Positions 1 through 8,397 of a DNA stretch of 64,000 nucleotides are shown in pieces. The stretch spans positions 1,612,001 through 1,676,000 of the forward strand of contig NZ_JAUSXR010000001.1 of the NCBI RefSeq assembly GCF_030816155.1. The letters are read 5' to 3'. A program made the position numbers and the translations under genes. The notes beneath the pieces were generated by a model. That model saw only the letters and a list, made by a program, of their open reading frames with translations, did not search any database and was not told where the DNA came from. This DNA is from Arthrobacter woluwensis (GTDB lineage Bacteria > Actinomycetota > Actinomycetes > Actinomycetales > Micrococcaceae). How positions within the stretch are numbered: the stretch's first letter is position 1; each line of letters begins with the position of its first letter.

Positions 1-859
1 GCGCCACGGTGCCGAGTTCCTTGAGGATGATCTCCGGATTGTCCGGATCGAACTCGACGCCCGTCAGCTCGGTCACGCCGTCCAGGAACTGCCGGGTGGT
101 GGGCGTGAGCTCGATGGGCCACTCGTGCTGGCCGATGCGCGCGACGGCGGCCGCGAGCCGCGTCACGGCGTTGTCCGTGTTGATCTGCGAGCCGTGGCCC
201 GCACGGCCGTGTGCCACCAGGCGGAGCCAGGACAGACCCTTTTCCGCCGTCTGCAGCAGGTAGGCGCGCTTGCCGCCGATCGTGGACGAGAAGCCGCCGA
301 CCTCGGAGATGGCCTCGGTGGCGCCGTCGAACAGTTCGGGACGCTTGTCCACCGCATAGCGGGCGCCGTAGTCCCCGCCGGCCTCCTCATCGGCGAAGAA
401 CGCGAAGACGAGGTCCCGTTTCGGCTTGATCCCCCGTCGCGCGAAGTCACGGAGGGTCGCGAGGATCATGGCGTCCATGTCCTTCATGTCCACGGCGCCG
501 CGGCCCCAGATCATGCCGTCCTTGACTTCGGCGGCGAAGGGATCGACGCTCCACTGTTCACGCAGCGCCGGCACGACGTCGAGGTGTCCATGCACCACCA
601 GCGCACTCGCGCTGGGGTCCTGGCCCTCCATACGGGTCACGACGCTGGCGCGGCCGGGCGCGGACTCGAAGATCTCCGGCTCCAGGCCCACCTCGGCCAT
701 GAGCCCGGCCACGTACTCGGCGGCCTTCCGCTCCCCGGGACCCTGGTTGTCACCGAAGTTGGTGGTGTCGAAGCGGATGAGTTCGCGGCAGATGTCCACC
801 ACTTCCGCTTCGGCCGGAGATGTCCCCTGGGAGGGGGTGACGGATTCCTGAGTGCTCAT
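1..859 (-). CDS. M20 family metallopeptidase (dipeptidase/deacylase), 3' end outside window
   Basis: This is a zinc-dependent M20 peptidase that would hydrolyse a dipeptide or N-acyl amino acid in the cytoplasm. Reading from the ATG at 859, 286 codons are open to the window edge with no stop. The metal-site motifs are in order: HGHLDVVP (residues 90-97), GRGAVDMKD (119-127) and DEEAGG (157-162), followed by the dimerisation-domain stretch with GRAGHGS. The family is usually about 430 residues, so roughly a third is missing beyond position 1. There is no signal peptide. The exact substrate cannot be told from sequence; succinyl-diaminopimelate desuccinylase-like names in this family are often only loose matches. 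Confidence 0.9.
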   Translation of the reverse strand, partial: MSTQESVTPSQGTSPAEAEVVDICRELIRFDTTNFGDNQGPGERKAAEYVAGLMAEVGLEPEIFESAPGRASVVTRMEGQDPSASALVVHGHLDVVPALREQWSVDPFAAEVKDGMIWGRGAVDMKDMDAMILATLRDFARRGIKPKRDLVFAFFADEEAGGDYGARYAVDKRPELFDGATEAISEVGGFSSTIGGKRAYLLQTAEKGLSWLRLVAHGRAGHGSQINTDNAVTRLAAAVARIGQHEWPIELTPTTRQFLDGVTELTGVEFDPDNPEIILKELGTVA

Positions 860-978
860 CGTTTCGCCTTTCCGCGCCGCTGCCGAACTGATCACTCCTC
901 AGCCTAGTGGGGACGCTCACGCGCGGGGCGTTCTCCCGTTCATGCCCCGAAACCTTGCGAAGCCCCAGCTCAGCCAGG

Positions 979-1009
979 ATTTCGCGTTTCCGCGAAATGC
1001 GTGTAGAGT
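979..1009 (+). promoter_or_regulatory. Probable tRNA-Leu promoter with overlapping inverted repeat
   Basis: A perfect 8-bp inverted repeat (ATTTCGCG, TTTC loop, CGCGAAAT) lies at 979-998. A TAGAGT -10 hexamer follows at 1004-1009, and a TTTCGC -35-like hexamer sits inside the left arm, 18 nt upstream of it. This is about 65 nt ahead of tRNA-Leu. The same TAGAGT -10 precedes the other tRNA units of the window. The repeat could be an operator or a chance feature. Confidence 0.4.
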
Positions 1010-1073
1010 ATTTCTCGTTGCCCCGGCGGCCTGAACAGCGGAAACGCAGTCCAGACAGCCGGATCACCCAGAT

Positions 1074-1157
1074 GCGCGGGTGGCGGAATGGCAGACGCGC
1101 TAGCTTGAGGTGCTAGTGCCCGAATAGGGCGTGGGGGTTCAAGTCCCCCTCCGCGCA
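1074..1157 (+). tRNA. tRNA-Leu(GAG)
   Basis: This 84-nt class II tRNA has a seven-pair acceptor stem (GCGCGGG with TCCGCGC, one G-T pair) and discriminator A. The anticodon stem-loop is CTAGC-TTGAGGT-GCTAG, giving anticodon GAG for CUC codons. A long variable arm and a GGGGG/CCCCC T-stem with loop TTCAAGT follow. CCA is not encoded. Confidence 0.96.
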
Positions 1158-1163
1158 CAGAGC

Positions 1164-1194
1164 GAAGGCTCCCGGTCTCAGACCGGGGGCCTTC
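1164..1194 (+). terminator. Terminator of tRNA-Leu(GAG)
   Basis: A 15-bp hairpin (GAAGGCTCCCGGTCT with its complement, one G-T wobble, very tight loop) begins seven bases after the tRNA and is followed by a short T-containing run. Confidence 0.7.
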
Positions 1195-1229
1195 CGTGTT
1201 TTCCGGGTGTCCACTGCCAGAATGACCTC

Positions 1230-1730
1230 ATGACGCCACGGCTCTTCGACCTCCGGTCCACCTGGCATCTGCCCGCCCCGGTCGACCAGGTGTGGGACGT
1301 ACTCACCGCACTGGACCTCCACCCGGGCGAACCGGTGTGGTGGCCAGGGTGCACCGTGGCCGCCCCTCTCACCGTCACGCCGCCCTCCGGAGGCTCGGAC
1401 GAACAGACGCTGACCGATGTCACCGCTCACCTGCGCTTCCGGACGGCGCTCGGCTACTCACTCACGGTGAGCATCCGTCCCACCGTCGCCATCCCACCGC
1501 GGAAGCTCGAGTTCGAAGCGCTGGGCGACCTCGAGGGGGAAGGCTCCATCACCCTCACCCCGGACAGCCCGGGAGGCATGACCAGGATGGACATCCGCTG
1601 GACGGTGCGTCCCACGGTGCGGTGGATGAATTTCCTCGTGCCCGTGGCCTCTCCCGTCTTCGTGGCCGCGCACACGCACACCATGAGGAAGGGCGAGCGG
1701 GGGCTGGCCGCAGTTCTCGCCACAGGCTGA
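1230..1730 (+). CDS. SRPBCC family protein (polyketide cyclase/START-like)
   Basis: This 166-residue protein looks like a SRPBCC-fold ligand-binding protein. Its N-terminus has the pattern 'FDLRSTWHLPAPVDQVWDVL', as in polyketide-cyclase and START-like proteins that enclose hydrophobic ligands. The C-terminal helix carries 'AAHTHTMRKGERGLAAVL'. There is no signal peptide or membrane segment. The open frame extends upstream through the tRNA, so I take the ATG at 1230. A CAGAAT hexamer ends 6 nt before this ATG and there is no Shine-Dalgarno, which suggests a leaderless mRNA. It converges on the hydrolase gene that ends 13 nt downstream. Function is unknown. Confidence 0.75.
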   Translation: MTPRLFDLRSTWHLPAPVDQVWDVLTALDLHPGEPVWWPGCTVAAPLTVTPPSGGSDEQTLTDVTAHLRFRTALGYSLTVSIRPTVAIPPRKLEFEALGDLEGEGSITLTPDSPGGMTRMDIRWTVRPTVRWMNFLVPVASPVFVAAHTHTMRKGERGLAAVLATG

Positions 1731-1743
1731 AGGGGAGGGCCCG

Positions 1744-3540
1744 TCACCCTCTCGCCGCCAGCCCGCCGATGCCGGTCCTCAGGAACGCGAAGGGATACAG
1801 CAGCACCGGCACCACCAGGAGGACGTCTTCGCCCGAGAGGTCACCCCCGAGCAGGAGCCACGGGAGGACGAAGGTGATCACCAGGGCACAGGCGAGATAG
1901 AGCCACAGCTGCCACCACGGGTTCGGGGGCAGCCTCTTGTCCGGATCACTCGAACGGGTCCTCGACTTCTTACGGCGGCGTTCGAGCAGTCCGTGGAGCC
2001 CGTTCCAGACCATGCCGTTCAGCACCCAGATCTGCAGCGCCGTGAGGACGAGCGCGGAGACTCCGAGAAGCCACCCATCCGATGGATCCGTCCAGCGGTA
2101 GGGGTTCCCTGTGCACAGCCAGGAGAGCCAGGACCCCGGATCCACGCCGCAGCGGGCCGCCCCGTGCACCACGTTCAGAGAGGCCAGCCAGGTCATCACC
2201 TCGGGCGCGGTGAGCACGGCGGCCACCAGGGCCGCCAGCCGGGTCACGCCGAGAGACTTGACCATCACGCGGTGCGGGCGGAGACGGGTGTCACCCGGCA
2301 CGCCCGTGAAGAGCAGCGGCTCCTGCTCCCCCGCCGTCGTCGGCCGCGCGGGTTCGCGACGCGGGGTGGCGAGGATGAGCCTGGCCAGGGGGTCGATCAC
2401 CTCGATCCGGTTCCGGGAGTAGACCACGTGGTCGTACACGAGGGCCGAGCGGTTGTAGACCGGGTGCTCCTCCGGGCCGGGGCCACCGGCGCCCGGCCCG
2501 TGACGGTCGAAGATCTTGCGGAAGATGGCGGCACGACCGTCCACGGCACGGGAGATGGGACCGGCCGGGACGAAATCGAGTTTGCCCCACACATTGATCC
2601 ACCGAGGGCGGTCCGGAACGTCGAGCCAGTCCTGGACCGGATCACTCCCGTCGGTGCCGCCCCACTCCGCATATCCGAGAAGGTCGATCCCGCTGCCGAC
2701 GCTCACGAAGTTGGTGGCGCGCACGGGATCCTCAGTCCGCTGGAACAGCACCTGCCCCACGATCGCGGCGCCCTGGCTGTGCGCCACCACCGTGACGGGC
2801 ACCCCGGCGTCGCCGTCCCAGCGCGCGAGCGTCTCCCGGATCCGCTGGCGCATGGCGGCAGCCTGCATCTGCTTGCGTTTCCAGACCTGAGGGTCGCCGA
2901 GGAAGTCCGCGAACAGTGCGAGAAGCCGGCTGACGAACTGACCGAGGGCCGGGATCTTCGCCAGGACCATGAGGACGAGGCCCAGCGCGAGAATCCCGAG
3001 GATCAAGGCCGCTCCGAGCACCGCCACCACACTGATGAAGGGGATCAGGAGCGTCCAGTTGAGCAGGCGGGCCGGCAGGATGCGTTCGTGCGACGCCGGA
3101 CGGAAGGTCCACCACAGCAGTCGCAGGCACCGGGTGAACACCGTCCAGGCCTGACTCACGGCCCACCAGAAGGTGGCGCCGACGGTCGCCGGTTCGAAGT
3201 CCTTCGCCCAGGAGGCCTCGGTCATCAACACGTCGAGGTACACGGGACCGCCCGACGGCGAGCATCCGGTGAGCACCTTCACCCGGGCCTGCGGGGCGTC
3301 GCCCACGGCCGTCGCCCCGGTGATGATCAGCGGTGGGTGGTTTCCGGCGTCGTCGCACTCGAGGGCCTCATCATGGAGGCTGAGCATGAGCGGCTGCGCC
3401 CACTCCTGGAGTGTCCCGCCCTTGAGGGCTCGTCCCATGCCGTGGACGAACAGCACCACGTGATCCGGCGCGCCTTCTTCAGGCGTCTCACCGGCCTGAC
3501 GCCCGGTTGGGATGCAGCGGCCCTTCCGACGACTCCACAT
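1744..3540 (-). CDS. Membrane-associated alpha/beta-hydrolase-like protein
   Basis: This 598-residue protein appears to be a serine hydrolase joined to membrane segments. Near the N-terminus 'VVLFVHGMGR' (from about residue 28) is a typical oxyanion-loop motif. 'VVAHSQGAAI' (around residue 250) is a lipase-type nucleophile elbow with the serine in G/H-S-Q-G context. Between them are one or two strongly hydrophobic helices (about residues 165-200), and the C-terminal third has three or four more (MTWLASL, LGVSALVLTALQIWVL, LACALVITFVLPWLLL). It could act on lipids at the membrane, but no substrate is evident. It is transcribed divergently from helR. No close family name is recognised. Confidence 0.75.
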   Translation of the reverse strand: MWSRRKGRCIPTGRQAGETPEEGAPDHVVLFVHGMGRALKGGTLQEWAQPLMLSLHDEALECDDAGNHPPLIITGATAVGDAPQARVKVLTGCSPSGGPVYLDVLMTEASWAKDFEPATVGATFWWAVSQAWTVFTRCLRLLWWTFRPASHERILPARLLNWTLLIPFISVVAVLGAALILGILALGLVLMVLAKIPALGQFVSRLLALFADFLGDPQVWKRKQMQAAAMRQRIRETLARWDGDAGVPVTVVAHSQGAAIVGQVLFQRTEDPVRATNFVSVGSGIDLLGYAEWGGTDGSDPVQDWLDVPDRPRWINVWGKLDFVPAGPISRAVDGRAAIFRKIFDRHGPGAGGPGPEEHPVYNRSALVYDHVVYSRNRIEVIDPLARLILATPRREPARPTTAGEQEPLLFTGVPGDTRLRPHRVMVKSLGVTRLAALVAAVLTAPEVMTWLASLNVVHGAARCGVDPGSWLSWLCTGNPYRWTDPSDGWLLGVSALVLTALQIWVLNGMVWNGLHGLLERRRKKSRTRSSDPDKRLPPNPWWQLWLYLACALVITFVLPWLLLGGDLSGEDVLLVVPVLLYPFAFLRTGIGGLAARG

Positions 3541-3736
3541 GTCTCATCTTCCGTCCGCTCGGCGGAGAAGGAAAGGGTGGTGACAACGTACGGAGGCAAC
3601 CGGAACGCAAAGCGGGAAGAAGGAACAGAACACCTCTCCTCACTTTCAATCTATAGCGCACCGGGGGGCTTGCGGCAAGGCCCCCCGGATGCTGCACAGT
3701 AAGGGGTCCACCGACACGATCCGAGGAGAAGCCATC
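3541..3736. other. Divergent intergenic region between hydrolase and helR
   Basis: This is a promoter-bearing spacer of 196 nt. It contains an AT-richer stretch around 3640-3656 and then the rifamycin-associated element. The helR Shine-Dalgarno AGGAG lies at 3724-3728. No small open reading frame of interest is visible. Confidence 0.6.
3665..3683 (+). promoter_or_regulatory. Rifamycin-associated element (RAE) upstream of helR
   Basis: The 19-mer GGGGCTTGCGGCAAGGCCC is what I remember as the rifamycin-associated element found before rph, helR and other rifamycin-resistance genes in actinobacteria. It sits inside a longer near-palindrome (3661-3688, CCGGGGGG arms) and ends 53 nt before the helR GTG start. 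Knowledge of the motif comes from the published RAE work; its activity here is inferred. Confidence 0.85.
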
Positions 3737-5921
3737 GTGGCCGCCACCACCCCGTCCAGCGTCTTCCAGCTCCCCGAACGCCTCGCCGCCAAGGCCGACC
3801 CCGCCCTGATCGCGGACGATGAACGGCACTTCGCCGCCATCGCCGACAACCTCGAACGGACCCGCTCCGACCTCGCAGAGCGGCTGGACGCCGCACGCCG
3901 GGCCCCCGGCCGGTCAGGTCAGCAGGCCGTGGACCGCGACGCCGAGATCCGGCGCCTCACCGGTCGGCTGCGCGCGCTGGAGAGATACGGGCTCGACCTC
4001 TGCCTGGGGCGATTCGTCCCCGCCGACGGCTCGGCGCCGGTCTACATCGGACGACTGGGCCTGACGGATGCCGACGGCGAGCGCCTCCTGGTCGACTGGC
4101 GCGCACCCGCGGCCGAGCCGTTCTCCGGCGCGACTCACGCGCACCCACAGGGGGTGGCGAGCCGGCGTCGGTACCGCTGGAGCGGCGGGCACGTCGTCGA
4201 CTACTGGGACGAGGCCTTCTCCCCCGACGGAGTGGGGGGTGCGGCGTCGCTCGGCGATCTGTCCGCCTTCATCGCGAGCCTGGGCCACAGCCGCACTCCG
4301 CGCATGCGGGATGTCCTGGGCACCATCCAGGCCGACCAGGACGAGATCATCCGTGCGTCGTCGCGGGGCGCTCTCGTGGTGGACGGCGGCCCGGGCACCG
4401 GGAAGACGGTCGTGGCCCTGCACCGAGCGGCGTATCTCCTGTACGCGGATCCGCGGCTGAGCCGCGGCCGGGGCGGCGTGCTGCTGGTAGGCCCGCATCG
4501 GCACTACCTGTCGTATGTGGCGGATGTGCTTCCCGGCCTGGGGGAAGAGGGCGTGCAGGCCTGCACCATCCGCGATCTGGTGCCGGAAGGCACGACGGCC
4601 CGCGCCGAGCGCGATCCGGCGGTGGCCCGGCTCAAGTCCTCCGCGGAGATGGTGCGTGCCATCGAGAAGGCGGTCCGGTTCTACGAGGAGCCGCCCACGG
4701 AAGCCCTGCTCGTGGAGACCCCGTACCAGGACGTGCGGGTGAGTCCCGACGCTTGGGCCGAGGCCTTCGCCGCCCCGGCGCCCGGGACGCCCCACAACGA
4801 GGCGCGTGCGGAGGTCTGGGACGAACTGCTTGACCTTCTGGTGGCCGCGGCCGACGACGGCGATGTCACCGACGGCGCTCTTCGCTCGGCACTGGCCCGG
4901 AACGCGGAGCTCGCGGCCGTGTTCAACCGTGCCTGGCCCTTGCTGGAGCACACCGTGGTGGTGGGTGATCTGTGGCGGGTGCCGGCCTTCCTGTCCCTCT
5001 GCGCGCCGTGGCTCACCCCTGAGGAGGTCCGTCTGCTGCAGCGGGAGGAGCCCCAGGCCTGGACTCTGGAGGACCTGCCCCTCCTGGACGCGGCCCGGCT
5101 GCGGCTCGGCGACCCCGAGGAGGCCCGGCGTGTTCGCCGCCGGTATGCGGAGCAGGCCTCGGAGCGCGATGTGATGAACCGTGTGGTGGAGGATCTGATC
5201 GCCGCGGACGACTCGGAGATGCTCGTGATGTCGATGCTGAAGGGCGATGACCTTCAGGAGAGCCTGGGCGATGAAGGACTCGTGGCCGCGCCGTCCCCCG
5301 ATCTGCTCGCCGGCCCGTTCGGGCATGTGATCGTGGATGAGGCCCAGGAACTCAATGACGCCGAGTGGCAGATGCTCCTGGCGCGGTGTCCGTCCGGGAG
5401 TCTGACGATCGTTGGCGACCGCGCTCAGGCGCGGCAGGGTTTCCCGGAAAGCTGGATCGAACGCCTCGAGCGGGTCGGCGTCCCCGGGGGCCCGCGTGAG
5501 CGCACTCAGCATCAATTACCGCACTCCCGAGGAAGTCATGGCCGAGGCCGCGCCCGCGATCCGTTCCGCGCTGCCTGACGCGAACGTCCCGACGTCGGTC
5601 CGGAGCAGCGGGATTCCGGTCCGGCGCGGCGCGGTCGCTGAACTCGACATGGTGCTCAGCACCTGGCTGGCGGAGAACACCGAGGGCATCGCCTGTGTGG
5701 TCCGTGCCGTCCCGAGCGAAGGGGCCGAGCGCCGGCGGGCGGATGATCTGGCGGATGATCCCCGGGTGACGTTCCTGACGGCGGAAGAGGCCAAGGGCCT
5801 CGAGTTCGACCTGGTGGTGCTCGTGGACCCGGCGGGTTTCGGTGCCGGCATCGAGGGCGCGGTGGACCGGTACGTGGCCATGACCCGGGCGACCCGGGAG
5901 CTGGTGATCCTCGAGACCTGA
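3737..5921 (+). pseudogene. helR: HelR, RNA polymerase recycling/rifamycin-resistance helicase, frameshifted
   Basis: HelR is a HelD/UvrD-like superfamily 1 ATPase that binds RNA polymerase and displaces rifamycins. The Walker A motif GGPGTGKT is near residue 215, the Walker B/DExx box VIVDEAQE near residue 533, and a C-terminal 'YVAMTRATRELVIL' motif closes the protein. The GTG at 3737 has AGGAG 8 nt upstream; the open frame begins at 3689 but that extension lacks a ribosome site. The frame breaks at the C4G5 run (5482-5490): dropping one G gives VGVPGARVSALSINYR and joins the two frames into about 727 residues. As written, the protein ends at 5578 with an unrelated tail and loses its C-terminal helicase domain. 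Sequencing error or a true mutation are both possible. Confidence 0.88.
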
Positions 5922-6011
5922 GGCAGCCGTGAGCGCGTTCCGCCACTCCCCAGCCGGCCGCTGACAGTTCTTTCCGGAATCCCACTATTCAGTCTTGCTA
6001 AGTACCGGTAG

Positions 6012-6047
6012 TCAGTGTTACTTTCTAGTGGTACCAAGTATTACTGA
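6012..6047. promoter_or_regulatory. Putative PadR operator
   Basis: An imperfect inverted repeat (TCAGTGTTACTT at 6012-6023 and AAGTATTACTGA at 6036-6047, 10 of 12 positions complementary) lies just upstream of the padR-like gene, in an unusually AT-rich patch. An AAAGGAGG ribosome site follows at 6054-6061. PadR regulators usually repress their own operon from such sites, so autoregulation is inferred. Confidence 0.45.
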
Positions 6048-6066
6048 GTAGTGAAAGGAGGAACCG

Positions 6067-6405
6067 ATGGGCAAGCAGATGACCGAGATGCTCAAAGGCA
6101 CCTTGGAGGGCATCGTCCTCGCCCTCCTGGCCGAGCAGCCGGCCTACGGATATGAGATCACCGCACGCCTGCGGGACCGGGGCTTCGCCGACATCGCGGA
6201 GGGCACCATCTACGCCCTCCTGGTGCGGCTCGAGCAGAAGAAGCTCGTGGACGTCCAGAAGGTGCCGAGCGAGAAGGGACCGCCGCGCAAGGTGTTCACC
6301 CTCAACGCGCAGGGAGCCCAGGAGCTCGACGAGTTCTGGAACACCTGGACCTTCCTCGCACAGCACATCGAACAGCTGAACAAGACCGGAAACAAGGAGA
6401 ACTGA
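6067..6405 (+). CDS. PadR family transcriptional regulator
   Basis: This 112-residue protein is a PadR-type winged-helix repressor. 'GTLEGIVLALLAEQPAYGYEI' forms helix 1 and the start of the recognition region, and 'IAEGTIYALLVRLEQKKLV' carries the conserved G-T-I/L-Y-x-L-L-x-R-L motif. The C-terminal helix 'ELDEFWNTWTFLAQHIEQL' would mediate dimerisation. The ATG at 6067 has a strong AAAGGAGG site. It is the first gene of a four-gene operon (spacing 2 nt to the next gene). PadR proteins of this type often sense drugs and repress a linked ABC exporter. Confidence 0.93.
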   Translation: MGKQMTEMLKGTLEGIVLALLAEQPAYGYEITARLRDRGFADIAEGTIYALLVRLEQKKLVDVQKVPSEKGPPRKVFTLNAQGAQELDEFWNTWTFLAQHIEQLNKTGNKEN

Positions 6406-6407
6406 TC

Positions 6408-6779
6408 ATGGCCGCGAAGTGGATCGAAGCGCTCACCGGATCGCTCGAACAGAAGAAGCAGTACCGCCAGGCGAAGGCCCGGCTCGACGCCCTCCCCTCG
6501 CCGTACCGGGAGGTGGCCAACGCCCAGCACCGGTACTCCATGTACTACGGCGGGATCACCGACGGCGACACCCTCGTCCAGATGTTCCTGGACCTGGCCG
6601 ACCTTTGGGAGCGTGCGGCGCTGGACGGCACCCCCATCAGCGCCATCGTCGGCGAGGACCCTGTGGAATTCGCCGAGAACTACGCCCAGTCCTACGGCGG
6701 CGCCCAGTGGATCGACAAGGAGCGGGCCCGTCTCATCAAGGCCGTCGACGACGCGAAGACGCAGGAGGACAGGCCATGA
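6408..6779 (+). CDS. DUF1048 domain-containing protein
   Basis: This 123-residue soluble helical protein matches the DUF1048 family. The motif 'YREVANAQHRYSMYYGGITDGDTLVQMFLDLADLWERAA' in the middle and 'WIDKERARLIKAV' at the end are characteristic. DUF1048 genes are commonly found between a PadR regulator and an ABC exporter, as here. The stop overlaps the next start as ATGA. Its molecular role is not known; a partner of PadR or of the exporter is a guess. Confidence 0.85.
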   Translation: MAAKWIEALTGSLEQKKQYRQAKARLDALPSPYREVANAQHRYSMYYGGITDGDTLVQMFLDLADLWERAALDGTPISAIVGEDPVEFAENYAQSYGGAQWIDKERARLIKAVDDAKTQEDRP

Positions 6780-7552
6780 GCTCGCCGGCCATCTCGGTCC
6801 GTGGCATCGAGAAATCGTACAAGGACCTCCCGGTCCTCCGCGGTGTCAACTTCGACGTGGAGCCGGGCGGGATCTTCGCCCTCCTCGGCTCGAACGGCGC
6901 CGGGAAGACCACCATGGTGCGGATCCTCTCAACCCTCCTCCAGGCCGACGCCGGCACCGCCACGGTGCTGGGCCACGACGTCGCGCGTGAAGGCCTGAGC
7001 GTCCGCGAGGTCATCAGCCTCACCGGACAGTTCGCGGCCGTGGACGAGATCCTCACCGGCCGGGAGAACCTGGTGCTCGTCGCGAAACTCCGCCACGTCC
7101 CCGATCCCGGCGGCGTCGCCGACGAACTCCTGGCGGCCTTCCGTCTCACGGAGGCCGGTGGCCGGAAGGCCGGCAGCTATTCCGGAGGCATGCGGCGCCG
7201 TCTCGACATCGCGATGAGCCTGGTGGGGCATCCCGAGGTGATCTATCTGGACGAGCCGACCACGGGGCTCGACCCCGAAGCCCGCCTCGAAGTCTGGGAG
7301 GTCGTCAAGGGTCTCGCCGCCGGCGGCACCACGGTCCTGCTGACCACGCAGTACCTCGACGAGGCGGAGCACCTGGCCGACCGCATCGCCATTCTGCACG
7401 AAGGCCGGATCATCGCCAACGGCACCCTGGCGGAGCTCAAACAGCTCCTTCCGGCCGCCACGGTGGAGTACGTCGAGAAGCAGCCGACGCTCGAGGAGAT
7501 CTTCCTCCAGCTCATCGGTCCACGTCAGACCCAGAAGGAGGACGCGTCATGA
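6776..7552 (+). CDS. ABC transporter ATP-binding protein (DrrA-like)
   Basis: This 258-residue nucleotide-binding subunit powers the exporter with the next gene. Walker A is GSNGAGKTT, the signature is YSGGMRRRLDIAMSL, Walker B is VIYLDEPTTGLDP, and a switch region with LLTTQYLDEAEHLADRIAIL follows. The C-terminal segment 'QPTLEEIFLQLIG' is the one seen in DrrA-like drug and lipid exporters. I use the ATG at 6776, because the open frame extends upstream only as a shadow of DUF1048. It overlaps both neighbours by 4 nt (ATGA), implying coupled translation. The substrate is unknown. Confidence 0.94.
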   Translation: MSSPAISVRGIEKSYKDLPVLRGVNFDVEPGGIFALLGSNGAGKTTMVRILSTLLQADAGTATVLGHDVAREGLSVREVISLTGQFAAVDEILTGRENLVLVAKLRHVPDPGGVADELLAAFRLTEAGGRKAGSYSGGMRRRLDIAMSLVGHPEVIYLDEPTTGLDPEARLEVWEVVKGLAAGGTTVLLTTQYLDEAEHLADRIAILHEGRIIANGTLAELKQLLPAATVEYVEKQPTLEEIFLQLIGPRQTQKEDAS

Positions 7553-8316
7553 GCACCCATGCGCTCGCGGACACCGCGACACTCACCGGCCGCTCCCTGC
7601 GGCACATCTTCCGCAGCGCGGACACCATCATCACCACGGCGGTCACCCCGATCGCCCTGATGCTGCTCTTCGTCTATGTCTTCGGAGGAGCACTCCGGCA
7701 GAGCACCGGGACCGAGAACTACGTCAACTACCTGCTGCCGGGCATCCTGCTCATCGCCATCGCCTCCGGCATCGCGTACACGGCGTTCCGGCTGTTCACC
7801 GATCTGCAGAGCGGGATCTTCGAACGGTTCCACTCCATGCCGATCGCCCGGTCCAGCGTGCTCTGGGCTCACGTGCTGACCTCGATGGTGGCCAACGGCA
7901 TCACGCTGGTGATCATCTTCGGCGTCGGATTCCTCATGGGCTTCCGCACCGGGGCGAGCGTGCTCGCCTGGCTCGGCGTCATCGGAATCCTGCTCCTCTT
8001 CACCCTGGCCCTCACGTGGCTCGCCATCATCGCGGGCCTGAGTGCCAAGACCACCGACGGCGCGAGCGCCTTCTCCTACCCGCTCATCTTCCTGCCGTTC
8101 ATCAGCTCGGCCTTCGTGCCGACGGCCACCATGCCCGGTCCGGTGCGGTGGTTCGCCGAAAACCAGCCGGTGACCTCGATCGTGAACACGATCCAGGCAC
8201 TGTTCGCCGGGCAGCCGGTGGGGAGCGACATCTGGGTCGCGCTGGCCTGGTGCGTCGGAATCCTCGTGGTCGCCTACGTGCTGGCGACCGCCGCTTACCG
8301 GAAGAAGATCAGTTGA
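7549..8316 (+). CDS. ABC-2 type transporter permease (DrrB-like)
   Basis: This 255-residue integral membrane protein has about six membrane segments, for example VTPIALMLLFVYVFG, LLPGILLIAIASGIAY, GITLVIIFGVGFLMG, WLGVIGILLLFTLALTWLAII and ALAWCVGILVVAYVLATAAY. The DrrB-type loop 'RLFTDLQSGIFERFHSMPIAR' and the 'FLPFISSAFVPTATMP' motif are present. It pairs with the ATPase before it to make an exporter for drugs or lipids. A hairpin terminator follows the gene. Confidence 0.93.
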   Translation: MSTHALADTATLTGRSLRHIFRSADTIITTAVTPIALMLLFVYVFGGALRQSTGTENYVNYLLPGILLIAIASGIAYTAFRLFTDLQSGIFERFHSMPIARSSVLWAHVLTSMVANGITLVIIFGVGFLMGFRTGASVLAWLGVIGILLLFTLALTWLAIIAGLSAKTTDGASAFSYPLIFLPFISSAFVPTATMPGPVRWFAENQPVTSIVNTIQALFAGQPVGSDIWVALAWCVGILVVAYVLATAAYRKKIS

Positions 8317-8334
8317 GCACAGCGAGCGAAACGG

Positions 8335-8370
8335 AACGCTCCGCCCGGGTTCTTGCCCGGACGGGGCGTT
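8335..8370. terminator. Bidirectional terminator between ABC operon and idi
   Basis: A hairpin with 15-nt arms (8335-8349 and 8356-8370; one wobble and one mismatch) and a six-base loop sits between two convergent transcription units. There is no long T-run, as is usual for GC-rich actinobacteria. Confidence 0.6.
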
Positions 8371-8397
8371 TCGCCGCGCTCGCGGGCGGTCCGGCGG

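Noticed and set aside
1131..1229. Upstream extension of the SRPBCC gene into tRNA-Leu
   Set aside because: The extension overlaps the tRNA and its terminator and shows no homologous sequence.
5486..5490. Programmed ribosomal frameshifting as the reason for the helR break
   Set aside because: The run lacks a slippery heptamer or downstream structure typical of programmed shifts, and five other unrelated genes show the same kind of indel.
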